Below are positions 8,781-17,887 of a DNA stretch of 64,000 nucleotides, in pieces; the first letter of the stretch is position 1, and each line of letters opens with the position of its first letter. Origin of the DNA: Kluyvera sp046569695 (lineage in GTDB: Bacteria > Pseudomonadota > Gammaproteobacteria > Enterobacterales > Enterobacteriaceae); the NCBI RefSeq assembly GCF_046569695.1, contig NZ_JBKHUI010000001.1, positions 1-64,000 of the forward strand, in the 5' to 3' direction. The notes beneath the pieces were generated by a model. It had not been told where the DNA came from. It ran no database searches and saw nothing but the letters and a program-made list of their open reading frames with translations. The position numbers and the translations under genes are program-made.

Positions 8781-9729
8781 GATCACAAAAAACGAGGATT
8801 TGACTCCGCACACAGAAAAAAGAGGATTTTTTTTCGAAATTTTGAATTATTCTGAATCAAAGTTGAACTATCTTGACATCGCCGTTATGACTGCTGAGTT
8901 ATTACTTGATCGCATTGAATTCGATGATCTCTATGCGGAGTTTCGTCGGGTGGAGGGGAAAAGTGTAGATTATTATCACTGGCATCAGTGTCTGGAGGTT
9001 TTATATATTTATGATGGGGTGGGGATTGTCGTTGTCGATAACCAACAATACACATTGCGGCCTGGTAGGATTTTTATCTTCCCGCAAGGAAAACTGCATA
9101 AAGTAACGGTAGAGAATAGTCCATCTAATTATTATAAGCGCAACATACTGCATATTGATGCTAATGTGCTAGCCGGCTATTTCAAGCCTTTTAATGAATT
9201 TCATAATATTCTCGAAAATATCTCATCGACGGATTCAAAAGCGTTTGTTTTCGACCTATTGCAGCACCATGATTTTATTCAAAAGATGTTTGATACTTAT
9301 GAGAGGAAATATCAGTCGGTTTCGAATAAAGTTGAAGTTATGGCCGTGCTATTGCTGAATCTGTTTCAGCTTTTCTCCGAGGATGCCTACGTACGGACCA
9401 CATCAACAGGGAAAATTTCCTCGAAAATTATGCGTCTTATTGAGCAGGATTTCCGTCAGCCTTTGACGTTGAAAGCGATTGCCGAGAGTCTGGAAATATC
9501 GCAGAGCTATGCCTCACGAGTCTTTCGCAAAGAGACCGGTGGAACCATTCAGGAATACCTGATGATTCGACGCGTCAAGTACGCTTGTGACCTCCTGGAA
9601 AACACCGAGTTATCGGTGTCGCAAGTGGCCGAGCGGGCAGGGTTTAACCATGTCACTTATTTTATTCGCTGCTTCAAAGAGCTATTGGGCTGCGCCCCAT
9701 TGCGTTACAGAAACAAACAGAACCGCTAA
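8776..9729 (+). CDS. AraC-family regulator of the GH88 locus
   Basis: A 317-residue protein with an N-terminal cupin sensor (HWHQCLEVLYIYDGVG, LRPGRIFIFPQGKLHKV, about residues 70-125) and a C-terminal double helix-turn-helix AraC domain (about residues 215-315, with LKAIAESLEISQSYASRVFRK and VSQVAERAGFNHVTYFIRCFK). It is transcribed away from the DUF2264-MFS-GH88-porin operon across a 91-nt gap, the usual arrangement for a local activator responding to the imported sugar. Base composition is as AT-rich as the operon, consistent with joint acquisition. The ligand is unknown. Confidence 0.85.
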   Translation: MKITKNEDLTPHTEKRGFFFEILNYSESKLNYLDIAVMTAELLLDRIEFDDLYAEFRRVEGKSVDYYHWHQCLEVLYIYDGVGIVVVDNQQYTLRPGRIFIFPQGKLHKVTVENSPSNYYKRNILHIDANVLAGYFKPFNEFHNILENISSTDSKAFVFDLLQHHDFIQKMFDTYERKYQSVSNKVEVMAVLLLNLFQLFSEDAYVRTTSTGKISSKIMRLIEQDFRQPLTLKAIAESLEISQSYASRVFRKETGGTIQEYLMIRRVKYACDLLENTELSVSQVAERAGFNHVTYFIRCFKELLGCAPLRYRNKQNR

Positions 9730-9818
9730 AACATAAAACCCATATCAGTTACATAAAAATGCATATTTTGTAACGCTGATATAATATAGACGCAATGTAA
9801 GATTTAGCGGAATTGATC

Positions 9819-11231
9819 ATGAAAAAATACCAGCGCCTCGCCGAGCAGATGATGGAACAGATTGCCCTTGGGGTGTGGTTGCCGGGCGATAAACTGCCGT
9901 CGCTGCGTGAGCAGGTGGTGAATAGCGGCATGAGCTTTATGACCGTCAGCCACGCGTACCAACTGCTGGAAAGCCAGGGACGCATCGTGGCACGCCCGCA
10001 GTCCGGCTATTATGTTGCCCCGCGCGCGGTAACCACCCGAGCGGTTACGGCGCCAGCGCAGGTGATGCCTGATAACGCCGTCGACATCAACACCTATATC
10101 TTTGAAGTGCTGCAGGCCAGCCGGAATGCCTCGGTGCTGCCGTTTGCCTCCGCCTTCCCCGACCCCAAGCTGTTCCCGCTACCGCAGCTTAACCGCTCGC
10201 TGGCGCAGGTCAGCAAAACCGCAACGGCGATGAGCGTGATTGAAAACCTGCCGCCGGGCAATGACGAGTTACGTCATGCCATCGCGCGGCGCTATGCGCT
10301 ACAGGGCATGACCATCTCCCCGGATGAAATTGTTATCACCGCCGGTGCGCTGGAGGCGCTGAACCTCAGCCTGCAGGCGGTGACGGAGCCGGGCGATTGG
10401 GTGATTGTCGAGAACCCCTGTTTTTACGGCGCGCTGCAGGCGCTGGAACGCCTGCGATTAAAAGCGCTTTCGGTGGCGACCGATGTAAAAGAAGGTATTG
10501 ATCTTGATGCGCTGGTGCAGGCACTGCAAACCTATCCGGTAAAAGCCTGTTGGTTGATGACTAACAGCCAGAACCCGCTGGGTTTTACCCTGACGCCGGA
10601 AAAGAAAGCGCGCCTGGTGGCGATCCTCAGCGAATACAACGTCACGCTGATTGAAGATGATGTCTACAGCGAGCTCTATTTCGGCCGCGATAAGCCGCTG
10701 CCCGCGAAGGCGTGGGATAAAAGCGATATGACGCTGCACTGCAGCTCATTTTCAAAATGCCTGGTGCCGGGGTTCCGCATAGGCTGGGTGGCGGCGGGCA
10801 AGCACGCCCGGCGCATTCAGCATTTACAGCTGATGAGCACGCTGTCGACCAGCTCGCCGATGCAGCTGGCGCTGGTCGATTATCTGGCGACCAAACGCTA
10901 CGACGCGCACCTGCGTCGCCTTCGCCGTCAGCTTGCTGAGCGCAAACAGCAGGCCTGGCAGGCGCTGATGCGCGCGCTGCCGCCTGAGGTGCACATCTAC
11001 CATAATGACAGCGGCTACTTTCTGTGGCTGGAACTGCCGGCGGGCCTTGATGCCGGCGTGCTGAGCGCAAAAGCGCTGGAACACCATATCAGCATCGCCC
11101 CGGGCAAAATGTTTTCCACGACCGATAACTGGGCGTCGTTCTTTCGGTTTAATACCGCCTGGGGATGGAGCGAGCGCGAGGAGCGGGCGGTAGAAACCCT
11201 CGGCGCGCTGATTCGCGAGATGATGAAATAA
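9819..11231 (+). CDS. ydcR: MocR-type GntR regulator with aminotransferase domain, YdcR
   Basis: A 470-residue fusion of an N-terminal GntR winged helix-turn-helix (about residues 1-70, PGDKLPSLREQV) and a fold-type I PLP-dependent aminotransferase-like domain (about 110-470). The PLP-lysine region reads SSFSKCLVPGFRIGWV. It closely follows E. coli YdcR over its length. MocR proteins use PLP as an effector-binding cofactor to control nearby amine or vitamin genes. The divergent or upstream position before ydcSTUV-patD suggests control of that polyamine-type operon. ATG at 9819 is chosen with GCGGA upstream; a TTG two codons earlier has no support. Confidence 0.9.
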   Translation: MKKYQRLAEQMMEQIALGVWLPGDKLPSLREQVVNSGMSFMTVSHAYQLLESQGRIVARPQSGYYVAPRAVTTRAVTAPAQVMPDNAVDINTYIFEVLQASRNASVLPFASAFPDPKLFPLPQLNRSLAQVSKTATAMSVIENLPPGNDELRHAIARRYALQGMTISPDEIVITAGALEALNLSLQAVTEPGDWVIVENPCFYGALQALERLRLKALSVATDVKEGIDLDALVQALQTYPVKACWLMTNSQNPLGFTLTPEKKARLVAILSEYNVTLIEDDVYSELYFGRDKPLPAKAWDKSDMTLHCSSFSKCLVPGFRIGWVAAGKHARRIQHLQLMSTLSTSSPMQLALVDYLATKRYDAHLRRLRRQLAERKQQAWQALMRALPPEVHIYHNDSGYFLWLELPAGLDAGVLSAKALEHHISIAPGKMFSTTDNWASFFRFNTAWGWSEREERAVETLGALIREMMK

Positions 11232-11504
11232 CCCACGGTTGCACCTGCCATTCCCTGATAATACTCCTGATAACACCCGGTCATAGGAAATATGCATAAC
11301 GCCTTTGGCCGGTAACCCCTTGTCTATAATCCATATTATCTCAGCTCGTTTTCCATTTTTGCGGAATGCGCCCTTGGTCACAACCTGTGCAAATATCTCG
11401 CCGCTGTACCGGTGGAGCGTCTGGCGCTGTCTATTTTTAGTAAGGGAGATATTTTTAACGGCAAGGCTGCCGCTCAAATTCATTGTGACAGGAGTAATAA
11501 CTTT

Positions 11505-12650
11505 ATGAGCAAGAAATTTGCCCGCAGCAGCCTGTGCGCGCTGGTGATGACCGTGGCGACCGCGAATGCAGCCGAACCGCCAACGTCGCTGGGGAAAGCG
11601 GAAGGCCGGTTGGATATTATTGCCTGGCCGGGCTATATCGAACGGGGTCAGACCGATAAAGGCTACGACTGGGTGACGCAGTTTGAAAAAGAGACCGGCT
11701 GTCAGGTCAACGTGAAAACGGCGGCGACCTCCGACGAGATGGTGAGCCTGATGGCGAAGGGCGGTTATGACCTGGTGACCGCCTCGGGAGACGCCTCGCT
11801 GCGCCTGATCATGGGTAAACGCGTGCAGCCGATTAACACCGCGCTGATTGATAACTGGAAAACCCTCGACCCACGCCTGGAAAAAGGGGCCTGGTTTAAC
11901 GTCGACGGTAAAGTCTACGGCACGCCGTACCAGTGGGGCCCGAACCTGCTGATGTACAACACCAAAACCTTCCCAACCCCGCCGGACTCCTGGAACGTTA
12001 TCTTCGTTAAACAAAATCTGCCGGACGGCAAAACCAACCAGGGCCGCGTGCAGGCCTATGACGGCCCAATCTACATCGCCGATGCCGCGCTGTTTGTCAA
12101 AGCGACCCAGCCACAATTGGGCATCAGCGACCCGTATCAGCTTACCGAAGCGCAATATCAGGCCGTGCTAAAAGTGCTGCGCGATCAGCATGAGCTGATC
12201 CACCGCTACTGGCACGACACCACCGTACAGATGAGCGACTTCAAAAACGAAGGCGTGGTGGCCTCCAGCGCCTGGCCATATCAGGCCAACGGGCTGAAAG
12301 GTGAAGGGCAGCCGATTGCCACCGTCTTCCCGAAAGAGGGCGTCACCGGCTGGGCCGATACCACCATGCTGCACGCTGAAGCGAAGCACCCGGTCTGCGC
12401 TTACAAATGGATGAACTGGTCGTTAACGCCGAAGGTTCAGGGCGATGTAGCGGCGTGGTTTGGTTCGCTGCCGGTGGTGCCGGAAGGCTGTAAAGCCAGC
12501 ACGCTGCTGGGCGATAAAGGGTGTGAGACTAACGGCTACAGCTTCTTCGACAAAATCGCTTTCTGGAAAACGCCTATCGCCGAAGGCGGTAAATACGTGC
12601 CTTACAGCCGTTGGACGCAGGACTATATCGCCATTATGGGCGGTCGCTAA
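11505..12650 (+). CDS. ydcS: YdcS periplasmic substrate-binding protein of ABC importer
   Basis: A 381-residue binding protein with signal peptide (cleavage near ATANA|A, residue 23) and the polyamine/spermidine-binding (PotD-like) pattern, including DIIAWPGYIERG, GYDLVTASGDASLRL and GTPYQWGPNLLMYN. The length equals E. coli YdcS, which has been linked to putrescine uptake and to polyhydroxybutyrate synthesis. It is first gene of ydcSTUV-patD, 273 nt after ydcR. The start with AGGAG upstream is chosen over an in-frame ATG at 11412, since only this start gives a signal peptide. Confidence 0.92.
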   Translation: MSKKFARSSLCALVMTVATANAAEPPTSLGKAEGRLDIIAWPGYIERGQTDKGYDWVTQFEKETGCQVNVKTAATSDEMVSLMAKGGYDLVTASGDASLRLIMGKRVQPINTALIDNWKTLDPRLEKGAWFNVDGKVYGTPYQWGPNLLMYNTKTFPTPPDSWNVIFVKQNLPDGKTNQGRVQAYDGPIYIADAALFVKATQPQLGISDPYQLTEAQYQAVLKVLRDQHELIHRYWHDTTVQMSDFKNEGVVASSAWPYQANGLKGEGQPIATVFPKEGVTGWADTTMLHAEAKHPVCAYKWMNWSLTPKVQGDVAAWFGSLPVVPEGCKASTLLGDKGCETNGYSFFDKIAFWKTPIAEGGKYVPYSRWTQDYIAIMGGR

Positions 12651-12667
12651 TTATCCGGGAGTCCAAC

Positions 12668-13681
12668 ATGACGTATGCGGTTGAGTTTCATGACGTCTCG
12701 CGACTTTATGGTGACGTGCGGGCGGTGGATGGCGTCAGCATTGCTATCCTCGATGGGGAGTTCTTTTCCATGCTGGGGCCGTCTGGCTCCGGCAAAACCA
12801 CCTGTCTGCGGCTGATCGCCGGGTTTGAGCAGCTCTCCGGCGGCGCTATCTCTATCTTTGGTAAACATGCCAGCGAACTGCCGCCCTGGGAGCGGGACGT
12901 CAACACTGTCTTCCAGGACTATGCGCTGTTCCCGCATATGTCGGTGCTCGATAACGTTGCCTACGGCCTGATGGTGAAAGGCGTCGGAAAAAAAGAGCGT
13001 CAGGCAAAAGCGGCACAGGCGCTGGAAAAAGTCGCCCTTGGCTTTGTGGGCGGGCGTAAGCCTTCGCAGCTTTCCGGCGGCCAGCGCCAGCGTGTGGCGA
13101 TTGCCCGTGCGCTGGTGAACGAACCACGGGTGCTGCTGCTGGATGAACCGCTGGGTGCGCTGGATCTGAAGCTGCGCGAGCAGATGCAGTTTGAGCTGAA
13201 AAAACTCCAGCAGGATCTCGGTATTACCTTTATTTTCGTCACCCACGATCAGGGTGAGGCGCTGTCGATGTCTGACCGGGTGGCGGTGTTCAACAATGGT
13301 CGTATTGAGCAGGTAGATACGCCGCGCGAGCTGTATCTGCGCCCACGTACGCCGTTTGTAGCGAGCTTTGTCGGCACGTCTAACGTGTTCGCCCCGGCGA
13401 TGGCGGAAACGCTCTGCGGAATGACGGGTAGTTGGGCGCTGCGCCCGGAACATATTCGCCTCAATGAAAGCGGTGAGGTTCAGGTACAGGGACGCATACA
13501 GGCGGTGCAGTACCAGGGCGCGGCGACGCGCTATGAACTGCTGCTGGAGGGTGGCGAAAAACTGCTGGTCAGTCAGGCTAACTTCTCTGCTGGGCTAACT
13601 GCCGAAGGCCCGACCGTGGGTCACGTGGTGCAGGCGTCATGGGCGCGCGATGCCATGGTGGCGCTGGACGGAGGGAGGTGA
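12668..13681 (+). CDS. ydcT: YdcT ABC transporter ATPase
   Basis: A 337-residue nucleotide-binding subunit. Walker A GPSGSGKTT (about residue 38), signature LSGGQRQRVAIARAL, Walker B VLLLDEP, D-loop and the switch His in FVTHDQ are intact, followed by a C-terminal TOBE-like domain (about 250-337). It powers the YdcUV permease for the YdcS substrate. It lies 17 nt after ydcS and its stop is directly followed by the ydcU start. The ATG with nearby GGGAG is chosen over the upstream in-frame ATG at 12611 that lies inside ydcS. Confidence 0.92.
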   Translation: MTYAVEFHDVSRLYGDVRAVDGVSIAILDGEFFSMLGPSGSGKTTCLRLIAGFEQLSGGAISIFGKHASELPPWERDVNTVFQDYALFPHMSVLDNVAYGLMVKGVGKKERQAKAAQALEKVALGFVGGRKPSQLSGGQRQRVAIARALVNEPRVLLLDEPLGALDLKLREQMQFELKKLQQDLGITFIFVTHDQGEALSMSDRVAVFNNGRIEQVDTPRELYLRPRTPFVASFVGTSNVFAPAMAETLCGMTGSWALRPEHIRLNESGEVQVQGRIQAVQYQGAATRYELLLEGGEKLLVSQANFSAGLTAEGPTVGHVVQASWARDAMVALDGGR

Positions 13682-14623
13682 ATGGAGATGAGTATGACGC
13701 CGGTTCCTCCCGCTCGCCGTCAGGGGCGATTATCCAGCCTGTTCTGGCGTAAGCCAACCCTCGGGCTGTTTTTACTGCTGCTCGGCCCGCTGATGTGGTT
13801 CGGGATTGTCTATTTTGGATCACTGCTGACGCTGCTGTGGCAAGGGTTTTATACCTTCGACGATTTCACCATGTCCGTCACGCCAACCCTAACGCTGGCG
13901 AACCTCTACGCGCTGTTTAACCCTGCCAACTACGACATCATTATCCGTACGCTGGTGATGGCGCTGGCGGTCACCGTAGCCAGCGCGCTGCTGGCGTTTC
14001 CGATGGCGTGGTATATGGCGCGCTACACCAGCGGCAAGCAAAAGGCCTTTTTCTACGTCGCGGTGATGCTGCCGATGTGGGCCAGCTATATCGTCAAAGC
14101 CTACGCCTGGACGCTGCTGCTGGCGAAGGATGGGGTGGCGCAGTGGTTTCTGAACCATATGGGCCTGGAAACGCTGCTGGCGGCGATTCTGACGGTGCCC
14201 GGCGTCGGCGGCAACACGCTGTCTACCTCCGGGCTGGGCCGTTTTCTGGTGTTCGTCTACATCTGGCTGCCGTTTATGATCCTGCCGGTGCAGGCGGCGC
14301 TGGAGCGCATTCCCGGTTCGCTGCTTCAAGCGTCTGCTGATCTCGGCGCGCGCCCGCGTCAGACTTTCCGCCACGTGGTGGTGCCGATGGCGATCCCCGG
14401 AATTGCCGCGGGTTCCATTTTCACCTTCTCACTGACCCTCGGCGACTTTATCGTGCCACAGCTGGTGGGGCCGCCGGGCTATTTCATTGGCAACATGGTC
14501 TATTCCCAGCAGGGCGCTATTGGCAATATGCCTATGGCCGCGGCGTTTACGCTGGTACCCATCGTGCTGATTGCCCTTTATCTGGCGTTCGTGAAGCGTC
14601 TGGGAGCGTTCGATGCACTCTGA
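13682..14623 (+). CDS. ydcU: YdcU ABC transporter permease
   Basis: A 313-residue inner-membrane permease with about six helices and the EAA-type loop QASADLGARPRQTFRHVVVPMAIPG (about residues 217-240) that contacts the ATPase. It belongs to the PotB-type family for polyamines. Its ATG follows the ydcT stop without any gap and its end overlaps ydcV by 11 nt, so all four transport genes are one coupled unit. Confidence 0.9.
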   Translation: MEMSMTPVPPARRQGRLSSLFWRKPTLGLFLLLLGPLMWFGIVYFGSLLTLLWQGFYTFDDFTMSVTPTLTLANLYALFNPANYDIIIRTLVMALAVTVASALLAFPMAWYMARYTSGKQKAFFYVAVMLPMWASYIVKAYAWTLLLAKDGVAQWFLNHMGLETLLAAILTVPGVGGNTLSTSGLGRFLVFVYIWLPFMILPVQAALERIPGSLLQASADLGARPRQTFRHVVVPMAIPGIAAGSIFTFSLTLGDFIVPQLVGPPGYFIGNMVYSQQGAIGNMPMAAAFTLVPIVLIALYLAFVKRLGAFDAL

Positions 14624-15428
14624 AAGGGCACCGCTGTTTCTCAAAATTGCCGCCTGGGGCGGGGTTATCTTCCTCCATTTCCCGCTGGCAATTATCGCCA
14701 TCTACGCCTTCAACACCGAAGACGCGGCGTTCAGCTTCCCGCCGAAAGGCCTGACGCTGCACTGGTTCAGCGAAGCGGCATCGCGCGGGGATATCTTTGA
14801 GGCCGTGACACTGTCACTGAAAATTGCGGCGCTGTCGACGGCGATTGCACTGGTACTTGGCACGCTTGCTGCAGCAGCGCTGTGGCGACGAGACTTTTTC
14901 GGCAAAAGCGCAATTTCGCTGCTGCTGATGCTGCCGATTGCGCTGCCGGGCATCGTTACCGGCCTGGCGCTGTTGACCGCCTTTAAAGCGGTCAACCTTG
15001 AGCCGGGACTTATCACCATTGTTATCGGCCACGCCACCTTCTGCGTAGTGGTGGTGTTTAACAACGTGATTGCCCGTTTCCGCCGGACGTCGTGGAGCCT
15101 GGTGGAAGCGTCGATGGATCTGGGCGCGAACGGCTGGCAAACCTTCCGTCACGTGGTGCTGCCGAATTTGGGCTCGGCGCTGCTGGCCGGGGGCATGCTG
15201 GCGTTTGCGCTGTCGTTTGATGAAATTATCGTCACCACCTTTACCGCCGGGCATGAGCGTACGCTGCCGCTCTGGCTGCTTAATCAACTCGGTCGTCCGC
15301 GCGATGTGCCGGTGACCAACGTGGTGGCGTTGATGGTTATGCTGTTGACGATGATACCGATTTTAGGGGCGTGGTGGCTGACTCGCGAAGACGATGGGGC
15401 CGCCAACGGTGGTACGACATTTAAATAA
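14613..15428 (+). CDS. ydcV: YdcV ABC transporter permease
   Basis: A 271-residue PotC-type permease, partner of YdcU. The conserved loop reads EASMDLGANGWQTFRHVVLPNLG (about residues 165-188). The ORF overlaps ydcU by 11 nt and is slightly longer at the N-terminus than E. coli YdcV (264), so a start a few codons downstream is possible. It completes the YdcSTUV importer; patD begins 14 nt further on, which ties uptake to oxidation of the imported amine's aldehyde. Confidence 0.9.
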   Translation: MHSERAPLFLKIAAWGGVIFLHFPLAIIAIYAFNTEDAAFSFPPKGLTLHWFSEAASRGDIFEAVTLSLKIAALSTAIALVLGTLAAAALWRRDFFGKSAISLLLMLPIALPGIVTGLALLTAFKAVNLEPGLITIVIGHATFCVVVVFNNVIARFRRTSWSLVEASMDLGANGWQTFRHVVLPNLGSALLAGGMLAFALSFDEIIVTTFTAGHERTLPLWLLNQLGRPRDVPVTNVVALMVMLLTMIPILGAWWLTREDDGAANGGTTFK

Positions 15429-15442
15429 AACAGGATCATGCT

Positions 15443-16867
15443 ATGCAACATAAGTTACTGATTAATGGTGAACTGGTCGCAGGTGAAGGGGAATCCCAAC
15501 CGGTCTACAATCCTGCGACGGGTGAGATCCTGCTGACGATTGCGGAAGCCTCGGCGGCCCAGGTGGATGCGGCGGTGAACGCCGCTGACCGGGCGTTTGT
15601 TCAGTGGGGGCAAACCACGCCGAAGCATCGCGCGGAGTGCCTGCTCAAGCTGGCGGATGTCATTGAAGAACACGCCGCCACCTTTGCCCGTCTGGAATCG
15701 CTCAACTGCGGTAAACCGCTGCACTGCGTGACCAATGATGAAATTCCGGCGGTAGTGGATGTGTTCCGCTTCTTTGCCGGTGCCGCGCGTTGCCTGAACG
15801 GACTGGCGGCCGGCGAATATCTGGAAGGCCACACCTCAATGATTCGACGCGACCCGGTGGGCGTGGTGGCCTCGATTGCACCGTGGAACTATCCGCTGAT
15901 GATGGCGGCCTGGAAGCTGGCCCCAGCGCTGGCGGCAGGGAACTGCGTGGTGATCAAGCCGTCTGAAATCACGCCGCTTACCGCCTTAACTCTGGCGGAG
16001 TTGGCAAAAGATATCTTCCCGGCGGGCGTGCTGAACGTGCTGTTTGGCCGCGGCAAAACGGTGGGGGACCCGTTAACCGGGCACGCCAAAGTACGGATGG
16101 TATCGCTGACCGGTTCGATTGCTACTGGAGAGCACATTCTGGGGCACACGGCGTCGTCGATTAAGCGCACGCATATGGAATTGGGCGGCAAAGCGCCGGT
16201 GATTGTGTTTGACGACGCTGATATAGATGCGGTGGTGGAAGGCGTCAGAACCTTTGGTTTCTACAACGCCGGGCAGGATTGTACGGCGGCCTGCCGAATT
16301 TACGCGCAGAAGGGCGTTTATGAACGGCTGGTGGAGAAACTCGGCGCGGCAATAGCAAGCCTGAAATCCGGGGCACCGGACGATGAAAGCACCGAACTGG
16401 GGCCGCTCAGTTCGCAGGCGCACCTGGCGCGAGTGAGCGACGCCGTAGCGCGCGCCAAAGCGCTGCCGCATATTAAGGTGGTGACCGGCGGCGAGAAAGC
16501 GGCAGGCGCTGGCTATTACTTCCAGCCGACGCTGCTGGCGGGGGCAAAACAGGAAGATGATATCGTGCAGCGTGAAGTGTTCGGCCCGGTGGTGAGCGTC
16601 ACGGTATTTGATACCGAAGAACAGGTGCTGGGCTGGGCGAACGACTCCCAGTACGGGCTGGCCTCATCGGTGTGGACGCAGGACGTCGGGCGTGCGCATC
16701 GTTTGAGCGCGCGCTTACAGTATGGTTGCACCTGGGTGAACACCCACTTTATGCTGGTCAGCGAAATGCCGCACGGCGGCCAGAAGCTTTCGGGCTACGG
16801 TAAGGACATGTCGATTTACGGGCTGGAAGACTACACCGTGGTTCGCCATGTGATGATAAAACATTGA
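15443..16867 (+). CDS. patD: Gamma-aminobutyraldehyde dehydrogenase PatD (YdcW)
   Basis: A 474-residue NAD-dependent aldehyde dehydrogenase. It oxidises 4-aminobutyraldehyde, formed from putrescine by a transaminase, to GABA. The NAD-binding and catalytic features are in place: APWNYPL, the GSIATG loop, ELGGKAP (catalytic Glu) and NAGQDCTAACR holding the catalytic Cys (about residue 280). It matches E. coli PatD in length and order and closes the ydcSTUV-patD operon, supporting putrescine as the transported amine. AGGATC precedes the ATG. Confidence 0.93.
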   Translation: MQHKLLINGELVAGEGESQPVYNPATGEILLTIAEASAAQVDAAVNAADRAFVQWGQTTPKHRAECLLKLADVIEEHAATFARLESLNCGKPLHCVTNDEIPAVVDVFRFFAGAARCLNGLAAGEYLEGHTSMIRRDPVGVVASIAPWNYPLMMAAWKLAPALAAGNCVVIKPSEITPLTALTLAELAKDIFPAGVLNVLFGRGKTVGDPLTGHAKVRMVSLTGSIATGEHILGHTASSIKRTHMELGGKAPVIVFDDADIDAVVEGVRTFGFYNAGQDCTAACRIYAQKGVYERLVEKLGAAIASLKSGAPDDESTELGPLSSQAHLARVSDAVARAKALPHIKVVTGGEKAAGAGYYFQPTLLAGAKQEDDIVQREVFGPVVSVTVFDTEEQVLGWANDSQYGLASSVWTQDVGRAHRLSARLQYGCTWVNTHFMLVSEMPHGGQKLSGYGKDMSIYGLEDYTVVRHVMIKH

Positions 16868-16902
16868 TCGCGCGTTAAGCGCATGATTGGGTGGGAGATG
16901 GC

Positions 16903-17148
16903 GTGAATCAGGATTTCCAGGATATCAAAAATGCGTTTGAGGAATATGGACCCGAGGCCGGTGAAAGTGTCGCTCAGGAAATGTATGAGTCGCTGGCAAA
17001 GAGGCTGACGCCTTATTTCTTTAACCAGGAGAGCATCAATAAGCGAAGGCTGATCATCAAACTTGAGGAGGGGGAGAAAGAGGTTGGTACCCTGACCAGG
17101 TACGATTGGCTGGCGGCTTTTGAGAGATACAAACCTGAGACTCACTAG
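16903..17148 (+). CDS. Small soluble protein downstream of patD, unknown
   Basis: An 81-residue acidic-basic helical protein, no signal or membrane segment. I do not recognise it. The GTG at 16903 is chosen because GGGAG lies about 6 nt upstream; a second GTG at 16891 lacks such spacing. It begins 35 nt after patD on the same strand and could be the last gene of that operon. No counterpart is known to me in K-12 at this place. Patterns such as EEGEKEVGTLTRYDWLAAFERY look like a real conserved protein, but function is not inferable. Confidence 0.55.
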   Translation: MNQDFQDIKNAFEEYGPEAGESVAQEMYESLAKRLTPYFFNQESINKRRLIIKLEEGEKEVGTLTRYDWLAAFERYKPETH

Positions 17149-17277
17149 CGACCTTTACTCATCATTACCCCCTTCGCGGTAGGCGCGATGCCTGCCGCTA
17201 CCTCTCCCTTGTTTTTGACATACCCGGTGCAACGTGCGAGGATCCGCGCCGTTGTAAAACCGGGTATAGTCAGAAAA

Positions 17278-17514
17278 ATGAAAAAAAGTATCGTGTGTTC
17301 TGCTGCGGTGATTGCCGTGGTAATGGGGATTGGGACCTACTATTCGGCCAGCCGCGTGGCGACCTGTGAAGGACAAAACCGCGTGAGCGCCGCCTGCGTC
17401 GCGCAGGCCTGGGATACGGAAAAGGTAAACTTAGTGCCGCAGTACGACCCCAACCATTATGTGAGCGACCCGACGACGGACAGCATCTTCGCGTCCACCG
17501 TGCCAAAGCGCTAA
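17278..17514 (+). CDS. Small exported or membrane-anchored protein, unknown
   Basis: A 78-residue protein beginning MKKSIVCSAAVIAVVMGIGTYY, either a signal peptide or an N-terminal anchor, then a short polar domain with two Cys (in ATCEGQ and SAACVAQ) which could form a disulfide in the periplasm. The ribosome site is weak (only AGAAAA-like purines), so the start is uncertain, but the signal-like N-terminus supports it over the longer frame from 17188. Followed by a strong terminator. Family unknown. Confidence 0.5.
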   Translation: MKKSIVCSAAVIAVVMGIGTYYSASRVATCEGQNRVSAACVAQAWDTEKVNLVPQYDPNHYVSDPTTDSIFASTVPKR

Positions 17515-17536
17515 CCGTACAGCGTGTCACAGAAAT

Positions 17537-17574
17537 AAAACCCAGCGCGGCGTAACGTAGTGCTGGGTTTTTTC
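17537..17574 (+). terminator. Rho-independent terminator
   Basis: AAACCCAGC at 17538-17546 pairs with GCTGGGTTT at 17562-17570 and is followed by a T run. It ends transcription of the small gene stopping at 17514, possibly of the whole ydc operon. Confidence 0.8.
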
Positions 17575-17711
17575 TATTTAGCAGTCAATTCGGCTGGAGC
17601 TGAATGTCTGGATTGCACAATATTTCAGCGATAAGCGGCGAAAAACTTGATGTACGTCAAAAAACGTAGCATATTGCGCCGCTTTAACGATCAATTACAA
17701 GGACTCGATTG

Positions 17712-17885
17712 GTGACGCTATATCAACATATGCTCATCTTCTACGCCGTGATGGCGGTTATCTGCGCCATTATTACCTGGTTTCTTACCCGCGAAAGCAC
17801 CTCAATTCGCCTGATTGCAACGCTGTTAATTGGCGCAACCTGGCCGTTTAGCTTTCCCGTTGCGCTGATGCTGTCGCTATTCTGA
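17712..17885 (+). CDS. ortT: OrtT-type (YdcX) small membrane toxin
   Basis: A 57-residue membrane protein with two helices (about residues 8-25 and 36-54), starting with GTG behind AAGGA. Its pattern, LYQHMLIFYAVMAVI near the start and GATWPFSFPVALMLSLF at the end, matches E. coli OrtT (YdcX) in length and in most residues as I recall them. OrtT is a GhoT-like membrane protein without a cognate antitoxin, reported to lower growth under stringent or trimethoprim-type stress by damaging the membrane. Its place after the patD region agrees with K-12 order. Its stop lies 2 nt from the convergent tqsA stop. Confidence 0.85.
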   Translation: MTLYQHMLIFYAVMAVICAIITWFLTRESTSIRLIATLLIGATWPFSFPVALMLSLF

Positions 17886-17887
17886 CG

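Noticed and set aside
10824..12155. Long minus-strand frame (443 codons) across ydcR-ydcS
   Set aside because: It runs antisense to two clear conserved genes and has no ribosome site or family pattern; GC-rich codon bias creates such mirror frames.
12647..13453. 268-codon minus-strand frame in ydcT
   Set aside because: Antisense to an intact ABC ATPase; no recognisable domain.
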